NCBI RefSeq assembly: GCF_016086655.4
Contig: NC_052142.2
Location: forward strand, 2,236,422-2,300,421
Source of the DNA: Lepeophtheirus salmonis
Lineage: Eukaryota > Arthropoda > Copepoda > Siphonostomatoida > Caligidae
Reading direction: 5' to 3'
Length of the DNA stretch: 64,000 nt
Under the pieces are notes generated by a model. It did no database searches. It was not told the origin of the DNA and saw only the letters and a list, made by a program, of their open reading frames with translations. Of this stretch, positions 47,201 to 54,399 are shown one piece after another; position 1 is the first letter of the stretch, and each line of letters starts with the position of its first letter. Position numbers and translations under genes: made by a program.

Positions 47201-50200
47201 ACGTCCGTAACGACAGTGGTATTTTGAGCAGGCAACTATAAACTCAAAATAATGGGACGCTAATAGAAGAACGTAGATGGTGTAACAAAACTGGTTCTAG
47301 GAAGATTGGCCCTGAATATTTTTCCTTTTACGAATTCGCTTTGTACGTTTTCGTCTTGTAATACTTTTCGTTTGAGACGTTCTCGCCTTGAGACATTTTC
47401 GCCCCATAACGCTTTCATCTTGAACTATTGTATCTTGTAATACTTTTTTTTCTTTGATAATAATAGAGGGAATTTTTTTTCTTAGGTATATAGGGTTGTT
47501 AGGTGAATTTATTACCGTTGTATTGTAAAATTCACTTCCTTAAAATTTATATAGTAACGACAATCTTTTTTTTAATAGCTCATAGCAATAAATATATTTA
47601 TTTGGGGCTCAGACATAGGCTCAAAAAAAGAAATAAAAATAACGATTGCTACGTTTTAAACTATAGGATTACAAAATATTCACGAATTTTCGATATAATG
47701 AGCTAATAGCTTAAATTAAGGAAATAATAAATTTTAGATATCTCCTAAATATTCCTACTTAACTTTTCAATTAATTCAGATAGAATTGTAAAAGTCCTCG
47801 TTATAGCTATTCTCTAACTAACAGAAGGATTTCATTGACACAGGGTATATGTTCTTGGAGATTTCATGTGATCATACCAATTCAAATAAAATTTCATATG
47901 TGTATCAAATGATTCTTTAGACAAATCATCTTGAAATACAATATGGCCTTTGGTCGAAACTCCCATAAAATTGAGAACTGTTTACATACTATCTTTCTCC
48001 TATGTATTGAGAGTTGAATATAAATAAACTGGAACCAATAAAGTATTCTGAATCACACTTCTCCATATACTCATTACATTTACTCATTAGGTCAGTAAAG
48101 TGTATGTGATCGTTAGTATCCAAAAATGTTCACTAAGCAACAATTTGTATTTCTTCAAAATGGGAATTGATGATTTTATTCTTCTGTATCTCTTGAAGAA
48201 ATAAACTTTAATGTGAGATAATATTGTCCGACACAAGTTTATAAAGGAAGATTAATCGACTAATTGCACGATTTGCTGAAGTTCCTTAGAATTTCATGGT
48301 CGCCAATATTCCATGTACTATCCTAGGCATGGACTCTCTGAGTTTTTATGAGTTTTAAATAGACTAAAATAATAATTATAGTTATTTTTATTTAAGTAAA
48401 TTATTTTCCAACTTTAAACCTAAAAACTGTGAAGACCTCCTAATCTTATGAAATTATCAAAGCTTGACAACTCTAAAGCTCAATGGGCTCTTGCATCTAC
48501 TTATCAACCACTAAAAGAATGCTATATTTCGAATATTATAATTTTCTTCCATTCGTTAGGATCCAAAATCATCCCAGTAATAGGAAGATGGTTAATTGCC
48601 ACTTATAATCAAAAAACACGCATAAGATATAAATACACAAGATTGTCCGATAATTTACTTCGGAGGTCCAGGAAGTGAAGGTCAGATGAAGGGTCGAAGT
48701 GAGCACAGCCAAATCTAATATTATGATAACTGATAAGTTAGTGAAGTATATTAATACATTTTAAATAAATATATCATATTCACAAATACATGTAGACTTT
48801 CATGTAAGAGGTCCTCATCTCGATCTATAACTCTAGTAACTCTTGATGTAAATAGAGAATTTAATATCTCTTCATGGCATTTTGATGAAGAAATGGACTG
48901 CCATATGAATGCTAATCATTTTTTGCATTAGCATTCTGTAAATCTTCCCGGTGCATTGAAACCTACGTATTATAATTAAGGTTTGAAGAATTGTGAATAC
49001 AACCCTATATAACTAAGAAGAAATATCATTCCTTTTATTATTATCCAAGGCAAAAAAGTTTCAAGGCAAAAACGTTGCAGGAAAAACAGTACAAGGCTAA
49101 AACGTTTCAAAGTTCAAGTGTCACAAGACGAAAATTTCTCAAGGCAAGAATGTCTTAAGGCAAAAGCGTTGACCTGTAAAAGGCGTTATAAGGCTCAAAC
49201 GTTCAAGGCGAATACATAAAAGTCAAAAATGTTCAACACGAACAGAACTATGGTTTATACATCTCATTGTAAGAAATTTGTAATACCCTTTTATAATATC
49301 TTGTAGATCTCTTATAAAAATGAACTTTTTTTATTTCTCTACAAGATAAAGTAATTGCAATCTTAGTTTTGCCAATAAGTGGAATTAACAACATTTTTTT
49401 AAGATAAAATAATGTAAAGCTTATCGTTTACGTCACATCACATTATGGAAAGTAAATAACATCTTAATCAAATAATTATTTCCACATTATAGTACTGGTA
49501 TGAAATTAGGCATGGACCCAAGAATTCAAGTCTTATTAAGGATAATTTAACAACTATGAGAGGAACTGGGAGTAATTAAGAGGGAAACTCAAAGTAAAAA
49601 ACCTCACACGAATCCTTAGAACGACTACATCAGGATTTTAAACGATCAATACATGATTTACTTATACAATAAGGATTACCTGGTAGCCAATTACATTTAT
49701 GCTTACCAGGAGCTCTCGCTCATGCACGATTTATGGTAATCCTACGACTTCGATATTCTCCATTCTTTTTACAATCAGGGGCACACACTGTTGTACCCAC
49801 TTTACTTGTATTCAAACGCTAAAGGTACTCTAAGAACGACTTTTAAGCTTGTCAAATCAATATCTGACATATAGGGGACAACATCTGGGAAGTCATCTAA
49901 AGAACAAAGATGCATACAACAGGAATGTGAAAGACAAAAAGCTATTAATTGGTTGTATGATTTATTTATGGGTTCATGAAACTACTGAGAATCGAAAATT
50001 TGCTACATATTTCTACAGACCTTCATTATTCAAAACATTTATTCCTAGACTTCATATAAAACAAAAAATCAATACGGGTACATATAAAAGTAACTTTAAC
50101 TTTTAGTGCCCTCGCAATAATTTGACAGATTAGGTATCCTACTTCAGTCTGTACGGAAAGTGTTCTAGGGATGTTGCATTGTTCAGCCAGCTCCCAATAT

Positions 50201-52811
50201 CAGAGTTTAGATATATCTAGTGAAACTAATTAAATGAATATGCCATACAACGTGATAAGAAAAGCAAAGATACTGTGTACGACGACAACGTTGATAAAGC
50301 TTAAAAGCCAATAACTCGAGAAAGTAGAAGTAACTATAATAACTATATTACAGCTTATCATAATGCCTAGCCAGGAAAAAATGCCTACCTAAAACACACA
50401 TACCCAATGAACAAATTAAACTCATTTTAAATAGCAAAGCAGATGGTAAAGACAAAATTCCACTTCAACATGAAAATGTTGATAAAAAAGTGATGTACAA
50501 ATGAGTCCATCAAAATTATAATTCATTCCTTCTTCTATAGTGGAAGAGTTAAAAGTTAAAATTGAGACAAGATCTAAATATTCTTTTATTATCAGCTTAC
50601 GCCCTAACTACAAAACTTTAAAAAAACTTAGAGCCATTGAAATCCCTACCATACTTCGAACCAGATGGTCAAATATCAACATACCTGACAATAATTCGGA
50701 TCAGTCACAAATTTATATCTGGACATCGTCGATGAAGTTGAGAAACTAATACATGTCACTATAAACTACACAATTAGGAATGTAAGAGCCTATATTCAAC
50801 AGAAAATTATGATATAATTAAACACTATTGCTAACGAGACAAAACAATATTTCGATTAGTTAAAAGAAATATGAAGATTCAACGGGATGAAAAGACCCAA
50901 ACGATAAATTTTAGAACGAATTGGTATGCTTGGAGGATGCAAATAAAAAGTGTAGTAGATGGAATCTTTGGGCATGGAAGAAACTAGCATTACAAAATTA
51001 GAGATGCTCGAAAATGTAAAAGGACTCGACGAAAAAGTAAATTGTCTTCAGATTTCTTTAAGACTACTAGCAACTATAAAAAAAAACAACTATCGAATGA
51101 AAAAAATCAGAACACGGAGTGGAGCGCACGATGATCATTCTGGAGTTTAAATATATTAATGTAAATAATAATTTTTTAGTTGGCAACAAAAAAAATTACA
51201 GTATGCACTATATTATTGATTTCATATGTTTGTTTTCTTCTTCCAAAATTTTCCTTTCTATTTTTAAAGTGGACAAAAAGCTATTCGCTCTTAGCACAAA
51301 ATTAAAGATGTGAAAATTTGTCGAAATCCTTGAGAGTATAAATTGAAAAACGAAAGTGTATATTGGTAACCTGTAAGATATTTTTATTAATTATTACTTC
51401 ATGTTTGCGAGTAATGGCGGAGAAGGAAAGTCATGAGTAAACTTTACTACCCCTCTGCAAAAGACTTAACAAATATTTTTTTTAAAGCTCTTTCTTACCA
51501 TAATCTTTCATCTTTTTAGAAGATAAATTTCATATCTTTTTTTGATTAAGCACTCCCTTAGATTATGGCTTCCTTTTCAGAAATCGATTTTACATCCCTA
51601 CGTGATATAATTAGATTTTTTTAATGGATTATTTTTTTTTTTTTCCCTAATCTCTATTTTTTTTTTTTTTTAATTTAGTTTGATTTTTTTTTTTTTTTTT
51701 TTTTTGGAAAATAAATTTCAAATCTTCTTATTTTGATATTTTTTTAATTACATGGCGACCCTTAAAATACTCATCTCAAGGAACACATAAATCCCCTGTA
51801 CTGTTAATGTTAGTAAGCAAAGAAAAGATAAGCAGTATTCTGACGTCTTGCAAATTACATGCTTTAATTTTATTAACTCGTTAACAAAGATAATATATTT
51901 AATTTAATTCATATGTATTATCTTAATGAGATTTATTATAAAGAACGTTGTCCTAATCTCTAAAAATGAAGTCAAAACACTTCTAACTTAATACGAGTCG
52001 TAAGCTGCTACCAAATCGAAAACATATCTAGTTACTGTAATACTATAGAATTAATTTCTATACTTAATTATTTCACAATCATGTATTTCTAAATGAGGAT
52101 ATATTTTCCTTATAGTAGTAATATCAAAATAACAATAAAGCTACTTACATGTAAAATATTTCCTGTTATTTCAACAGAAGAATTATCATTTAGGACGACT
52201 AACGCGGCATCACCTGAGTTTAACCTTGCCATAGTAAGTTGATGTAATCCTGATGTATGACCAATGGCTTCAGCTCCGTAAAAAATTTCAAGTTTCAATC
52301 TTTTTTCGGGGAATAACGACAAAGATTTCATATTTTCTAGAGGAAAATCAACCAAATACAAATGAAATTTTTTTTTTTTTGATATTTCTTGACCACTGAG
52401 CCGAACCTTATGGGATAAGTTTAAGTTACCATATTTCTTACATTTAAAGTTAAAGGGGGGTTTACCTCATAGTTAAATGTACACGTTGAGTCAACATGTA
52501 TCCATCCAACTCCAGTGATGATTGTACTGTTTCCCATAAGTAAAATCGGTATTCCATCTTCTTGTGCATCTGTTTTTAAATGGCGAAAAAGTCTTCCTCT
52601 TAAATCATATTTGTTATTGGTAGTACCAACATTGACATAAAGATCTTCTTGGTATAAATGTACAATATCTTCTGCCGGAAGAGATAACGTTCCATTAGCC
52701 CAGCCATCTTTATAATTCGGCAATAAGTCAGCAACTATTTTAAGTAATCTACGAGATTTACGACCATTATCTATTTGTATCGATTTCACTTGTCCGACCA
52801 GACGGTTTATT
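29182..52811 (-). CDS. sog: chordin / short gastrulation (partial; 3' exons)
   Basis: Chordin/Sog is a secreted protein that binds BMP ligands through cysteine-rich VWC domains and shapes the dorsoventral BMP gradient together with twisted gastrulation and tolloid proteases. Five exons are seen on the minus strand, in order 52811-52466, 52406-52149, 30155-29730, 29659-29345 and 29289-29182. They encode the last CHRD domain(s), VWC2, VWC3 and VWC4. Phases agree across all four junctions, and donors and acceptors are GT-AG. The intron between 52149 and 30155 is about 22 kb; the others are 55-70 bp. No stop or frameshift occurs in the exons. The signal peptide, VWC1 and earlier CHRD domains are not found and would lie upstream (higher coordinates, probably beyond the window). 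The C-terminal end is uncertain. Confidence 0.9.
29345..29659 (-). CDS. sog: chordin exon: end of VWC3, start of VWC4
   Basis: It begins after TTGCAG with VKCRSQQCPKLNCLGNKQIR and NILSCCKIC, which completes VWC3. A linker of about 40 residues rich in Ile, Asn and Ser follows, then VWC4 opens with GGCVWRNNFYNNGDVWHPSV and PFGEMKCVNCKCK. The WHPxxPPFGxxxC pattern is diagnostic of chordin VWC3 and VWC4. The donor is GTAAGT at 29344. Introns on both sides are under 75 bp. Confidence 0.92.
29730..30155 (-). CDS. sog: chordin exon: VWC2 and first half of VWC3
   Basis: The acceptor is at 30156-30157. The frame starts TRVPIECLPLHRRNELELIP, which continues directly from the ILH end of the CHRD exon and matches the conserved hinge after CHRD. 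VWC2 follows: GDQWTALHESCSMCSCRRGK, VICDPMVCPETDCDNPMI and EGECCATC. Then VWC3 begins GCVFSGDKKFHIAGTRWHPY and PPFGFSRCAVCTC. The CxCxx and CCxxC spacing of VWC domains is kept. The exon ends with Asp at a GTAAGT donor (29729). Confidence 0.93.
30615..30970. repeat. dispersed direct repeat, copy 2 (partner at 27690-28030)
   Basis: See the partner. This copy lies just inside the large chordin intron, about 460 bp from the VWC2 exon. Confidence 0.75.
31320..33720 (+). mobile_element. transposase-like family, copy 2 (longest)
   Basis: Collinear with 6290-7990 and, at its 3' end, with 1139-1550. Blocks on the plus strand: VVFIPGMLPSHSDFKSVGF (32224-32300); then 32766-33197 with YHLETLISLFKEF, CVQKERKDYITRVSYAIY and QLTFSMLSPFHILIFKEELI; then, after a TTACAG acceptor at about 33169, ETCKKGSK and, after a stop, TASLLYQEIMYYNFAPRPEI leading into KCNNCGWV. 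The C-terminal block near 33460-33560 has NISEYLSKIKG and YQVFMFSSDH. The KG-x-TASLL...CNNCG order resembles a C-(D)-NC-GQNKN core of an unnamed eukaryotic transposase-like family; the family Asp is Asn here. Several stops show decay. A minus-strand frame at 32471-32704 is a shadow. Confidence 0.5.
33770..34280 (+). pseudogene. Pro/Ser/Thr-rich repetitive reading frame, decayed
   Basis: One plus-strand frame runs for about 165 codons with only two stops. It is made of imperfect repeats such as LNPFSTSSFLST, FPTSNSPPTINLF and SSPVTTLNLFLTS, about 20-25 residues each, ending in SSSSRVKEKLFNC and a stop near 34275. The composition is mucin-like and low complexity. It starts just after the C-terminal block of the transposase-like copy, so it may be its tail or an independent repeat. 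The minus-strand frame at 34029-34322 is its shadow. I recognise no family. Confidence 0.45.
34330..37190. other. AT-rich intron sequence, nothing recognised
   Basis: Part of the chordin intron. Only short frames and A/T runs are present, and no element boundary could be defined. Confidence 0.55.
37190..37540 (+). mobile_element. P-element-like transposase fragment, copy 1
   Basis: This begins within the same arm that ends the hairpin MITE copies (CCATTTTTTCCTGACACC) and continues into a segment nearly identical to 43165-43470. The frame has IIFEIPIAFILLGVPYKIGN, NIKYWIMLLFMVNLIWQLNC and, after a change of frame at about 37421, INTKKIRIFSFPKLPGMKHF. This spacing resembles the P-element/THAP9 core (F-x-PM..., a lWk block, then a vF-x-D-x-PH block), but the expected acidic residues are not seen. 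Tentative. Confidence 0.4.
37625..38318. other. AT-rich intron sequence, nothing recognised
   Basis: No frame, RNA or repeat recognised between the P-like fragment and the small open frame at 38319. Confidence 0.5.
38319..38450 (-). pseudogene. unexplained GC-richer coding-like fragment (44 codons)
   Basis: A minus-strand frame without an initiator Met runs from a stop at 38451-38453 to a TAA at 38319. It reads INVDVLEIKGRQYLNRVYNR, then LRSANLMFEIDPATKRKSKR and LK. The base composition is visibly richer in G and C than the surroundings, and third positions are often C or G, which suggests former coding use. It could be a last exon, a processed fragment or the tail of a transposon protein. 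I do not recognise the family. An acceptor-like TTAAG precedes it. Confidence 0.4.
38590..41100 (-). mobile_element. second BEL/Pao retrotransposon, decayed
   Basis: Minus strand, in BEL order. Gag: 41040-40825 (TTELLNKPTEDPLPKKYFDI) and 40774-40391 (KWNNLVKEMPDYNETVIFQK, PKSYKEAIKELTNAYE). Zinc knuckle: CIICKEDHVTFKCPKAL near 40130-40180. Protease: VRALLDSSSNVSLIKK near 39476-39525, where the usual Asp-Ser-Gly is Asp-Ser-Ser. RT: KMFLSIPIKKESDRGILRFL near 39185-39255 and RLPFGCVCSPYMASYSL. After this the frame enters a tandem expansion (see 38795-38899). RNase H and integrase are not seen. Many stops. It differs from the BEL element at 9-14 kb in all motifs, so it is another lineage. Confidence 0.8.
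38795..38899. repeat. 27-bp tandem repeat inside BEL/Pao pol
   Basis: Almost four copies of a unit beginning TTGATTTTTGATCTAATTTA lie head to tail. On the minus strand they are in frame and encode the nine-residue repeat LDQKSNEYK (variants with Ile and Ser). Confidence 0.9.
41110..42540. other. AT-rich intron sequence, nothing recognised
   Basis: Upstream flank of the second BEL/Pao element on the minus strand. An LTR could be hidden here, but no repeat of it was found on the other side. Confidence 0.45.
42545..42690. repeat. tandem repeat with TAATACGATAGAACATTAAT-like unit
   Basis: Units of about 30-35 bp containing AAAATTTTAATACGATAGAA and ATTAATACGATAGAACATAA follow each other roughly four times with drift. 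Confidence 0.7.
42725..42880. repeat. tandem repeat with TTTACCGAAGAAAAATTTAC unit
   Basis: Units of about 22-30 bp with the core TTTNCCGAAGNAAAANTT recur five or six times, ending at GGCCGGAAAAAT. The array sits directly beside the second MITE copy and might be its diverged left flank. Confidence 0.7.
42955..43175. mobile_element. hairpin MITE, copy 2 (left arm missing)
   Basis: The core CTGTCCAATATGAGTAGTCC ... GATTAGCACTCCTTCCATTG is the reverse complement of the centre of the 4845-5235 element. The right arm GTTTAAAAGAATCTTGCCAT to TGACACC follows. The left arm is not present in recognisable form. Confidence 0.7.
43165..44540 (+). mobile_element. P-element-like transposase fragment, copy 2 (longer)
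   Basis: The first 310 bp repeat 37225-37540 almost base for base (PMSFILLGVPYKIGNLLKN, LIWELNCKWTC; then VFSFPKLPGMKHFQLKYLEY). The copy continues past the point where copy 1 diverges, with FYTKTIRKILRKFYKMPTSS up to a stop at 43640. Further coding-like scraps follow: HAIVPDVSTDDLHLFIS (about 44130-44190) and YIFQAKDEGNYPMFLDKTYI (about 44425-44490). Frames are broken. The P-element/THAP9 relation is a pattern guess from spacing only. Confidence 0.4.
44550..46075. other. AT-rich intron sequence, nothing recognised
   Basis: No supported feature. A frame at 45438-45629 (minus) has no recognisable character. Confidence 0.5.
46080..47290 (+). pseudogene. retroelement gag-like remnant
   Basis: The frame at 46202-46402 has VELFNQITEMDRALLELETI followed by QKDNASLNAFY, a pattern common at the end of the capsid region in gypsy-type Gag (a leucine-rich helix, then an RQ/KQ-x-E/N-S-x-x-x-Y/F block). 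Upstream scraps (46080-46200) and downstream Lys/Arg/Glu-rich scraps, with a cysteine-poor knuckle-like piece near 46735-46790, fit a decayed nucleocapsid. No protease or RT follows; the foldback element begins right after it. Confidence 0.35.
47320..49240. mobile_element. foldback-type element with tandem-repeat arms
   Basis: The left arm (47320-47450) consists of about 20-24-bp units such as TTTTCGTCTTGTAATACTTT and GTTCTCGCCTTGAGACATTT. The right arm (49050-49240) contains the inverse-complement type units, e.g. CAAGGCAAGAATGTCTTAAG. Inside the arms a unique segment is also inverted: GATAATAATAGAGGGAAT ... TATATAGGGTTG at 47455-47495 matches the reverse complement of 49010-49045. The total length is about 1.9 kb. 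The interior holds one 76-codon frame (48448-48678) of unknown nature. This structure matches foldback transposons, whose long inverted repeats are built from short tandem units. Confidence 0.75.
49250..50515. other. unassigned intron sequence
   Basis: It contains an 85-codon frame at 49849-50106 that I cannot place. It may belong to the retroelement interrupted by the foldback element. Confidence 0.4.
50520..51150 (+). pseudogene. retroelement remnant, possibly envelope-like
   Basis: Plus-strand frames at 50540-50749 and 50959-51150, with scraps between them, show a basic cleavage-like segment near 50880-50905 followed by a helical, leucine-rich stretch (LEMLENVKGLDEKVNCLQIS). The arrangement recalls the start of the membrane-fusion subunit of errantivirus envelopes, but the match is only by general pattern and frames are interrupted. 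It could equally be another kind of coding scrap. Confidence 0.2.
51320..52110. other. AT-rich intron sequence with long T runs
   Basis: T-rich runs at about 51630-51710, with stretches of 10 to 20 T, are interrupted by short TTAATTTAGTTTGA-like pieces. No gene is seen between here and the chordin exon at 52149. Confidence 0.7.
52149..52406 (-). CDS. sog: chordin exon: CHRD domain end
   Basis: It starts after CATAAG with VRLSGQEIS, in phase with the preceding Glu. It passes through a short Lys run encoded by a 13-A stretch, then LEIFYGAEAIGHTSGLHQLT and GDAALVVLNDNSSVEITGNI, and ends in ILH with a GTAAGT donor at 52148. At 258 bp (86 codons) it keeps phase 0 on both sides. A shorter exon beginning after CTCTAG at 52336 would not keep phase, so I prefer this start. 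The intron before it is only 59 bp. Confidence 0.85.
52466..52811 (-). CDS. sog: chordin exon: CHRD domain start
   Basis: The acceptor TTTAG precedes 52811, and one base completes a codon from the previous exon. The frame reads INRLVGQVKSIQIDNGRKSR, LLPNYKDGWANGTLSLPAED, LYQEDLYVNVGTTNNKYDLR and ends GVGWIHVDSTCTFNYE at 52466, followed by GTAAAC. The LYVNVGT...LRG and GWIHVD...NYE motifs are typical of the CHRD fold in chordins. The exon ends in phase 0. Confidence 0.9.
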
Positions 52812-53300
52812 CTAAATTAAAATATTAAGATAATAATAAATAATAATAAGTAATTCCATAAAAATTCATCTCCCTATTTTGAAAATTATTCTGTATCATT
52901 AGTAAAAAATCGGTATAGTTTATAGCTATATCTGTCACTAGATATGTCATCTACCAAAGTTATCACATTATTGTTATGACATTTTATTAGGTGTGATTTT
53001 TACGCTCACCGCAACTTAGGCAATATTCTCATTCTTAAACATGAGTTATAAGAATTTGAAATAAAGCTCTGATCTTTTGGCCAACATTAAAAAACAAAGA
53101 AGTTCCGATTTAAAAAAGTTACATACAACCTAATAAAAGTTGACATATATGAATATAAATATACTGTAGTTTTCGTTTAAAATCTTTAATACATTGTCCA
53201 GGCAGCATATATCAAGTTAAAACGTGATTATCGTCCTTATCAAAGATCCTTTTTTTAAATACTAATGACAAATGTCTCTCAGGGTAAAAACTGTTTAGAT
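52812..53300. other. upstream chordin intron, nothing recognised
   Basis: Starts at the acceptor of the first visible chordin exon. I looked on the minus strand for CHRD motifs up to 64000 and found none. Confidence 0.5.
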
Positions 53301-53301
53301 A

Positions 53302-53385
53302 AAGTGACGTAGCTTAATGGACAAGGCTCTCAAAAGAAATAATTTTCTTGAACTCAATGTGTATAGGTTCTATACTCAGTCACTT
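53302..53385 (+). tRNA. tRNA-like sequence, probably pseudogene or SINE head
   Basis: AAGTGAC (53302-53308) pairs over all 7 bp with GTCACTT (53379-53385). The D-arm AGCT...GGCT forms a 4-bp stem, and TAGCTTAATGG fits RNA polymerase III box A. GGTTCTATACTC near 53367 resembles box B. The length of 84 nt suits a class II tRNA (Ser or Leu) with a long variable region. The anticodon arm does not fold into a standard 5-bp stem with 7-nt loop, and the T stem is poor, so it is unlikely to be functional. Confidence 0.4.
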
Positions 53386-53839
53386 CTAGAGAAGAAAATA
53401 TACAATATGAATGTAGACTTCAAAGACAATTCCTAGGTGAGATGAAGTAATTGTAGTACTATAATCCTTAATTACACTTAATCAGTGCAACTCTATGTGA
53501 CCAAGTAAAGGAATATTATAAAAAATGTTTGATAAAATTAGGGAGTGGTCGTTGACACTACGATGAGTGTATGTAAATTCATACATCGAGCCTTTAGTTC
53601 TAAGAAAGGAAGAAAAAAGGTATTGCCCTCAGATTAACAAATCATTAGTGTTTCTCTTCATCATTCATAAGCAAAAACAATCACTTTGATCTTCTCTTCT
53701 CAAAAAGTAAATAATAATGTTAACAGCTTAGAAAATAAAAGATAATATTCCAGTTGTGAACAATAACAAAACTTGCACACTACAAACTGCCTTGGTTTAC
53801 AACCCTAGCTATAAGTTGGATTAATAGTAAAATTGAAGA

Positions 53840-54390
53840 TAGACAGATATAATTCCTGTCTTTGTTCTTGTTAGATACAGAGGCATATCTGAATTTATTT
53901 CCTTCCTCTCATAGCTACTTGCAGCTCATTCGATAAAACGTCATATCAGTTAATCTGTTTTCCTCCGCAAGATTGTACAAATTGCCAGGATTATCATGTA
54001 ATTTTTAAGTTTCTTTAAAATTTACTGAAGTCTTTAGAATTTACAACTATAATTAGAGTTGTAAAAACTATGACATAAACCACTGATAGACTTTTTGTAG
54101 TTGACCCTCTAAGAAGAGGTACTATCCTTCATTCAGTTAGAGTAAAAATGAGCATTTGTTGGCGAGCCATACACTTTAGTCCTTTTTATACTCGGAGTAG
54201 AATTCAAGACTCTGAAGTAATTCCTGTCTATGTTTTTGCAAAATAAGGAGTAGAATTTTGTTGATTTCCTTCCTCGCCCTCTCATAGCTACATGCAGATT
54301 AGCTAATGGAACTTCATGAGATCTAATCTGTTCTTCTCACAAACATTCTTCAAATTGTCCGGGTTACCACTTAAATTTTCAGTTACTTTT
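53840..54390. repeat. tandem duplication, period about 360 bp
   Basis: 53840-54020 and 54205-54390 share ATTCCTGTCT, TTTCCTTCCT, CTCATAGCTACWTGCAG and TAATCTGTTYTYCTC in the same order. On the minus strand both copies keep one similar reading frame (DNPGNLYNLAEENRL and GNPDNLKNVCEKNRL), so a duplicated coding fragment is possible. Confidence 0.65.
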
Positions 54391-54399
54391 TTTTTTACT

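Larger units (their letters stand above)
30156..52148 (-). other. sog: 22-kb chordin intron loaded with transposons
   Basis: The intron joins the CHRD exon (GTAAGT donor at 52148) to the VWC2 exon (acceptor AG at 30156-30157). It contains nearly all elements listed between these points, on both strands. The other introns of the gene seen here are about 55-70 bp, so it is several hundred times longer. Phase 0 is kept on both sides and no missing protein segment is implied. Confidence 0.85.

Noticed and set aside
47320..49240. Inverted repeats as LTRs or as an assembly hairpin artefact
   Set aside because: Arms are inverted, not direct, so not LTRs; they are diverged from each other, so not a mirror-image sequencing artefact.
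51630..51710. Long T runs as transcription terminators or poly(A) tails of processed pseudogenes
   Set aside because: No coding sequence precedes them on either strand, and interruptions suggest simple A/T-rich low complexity.
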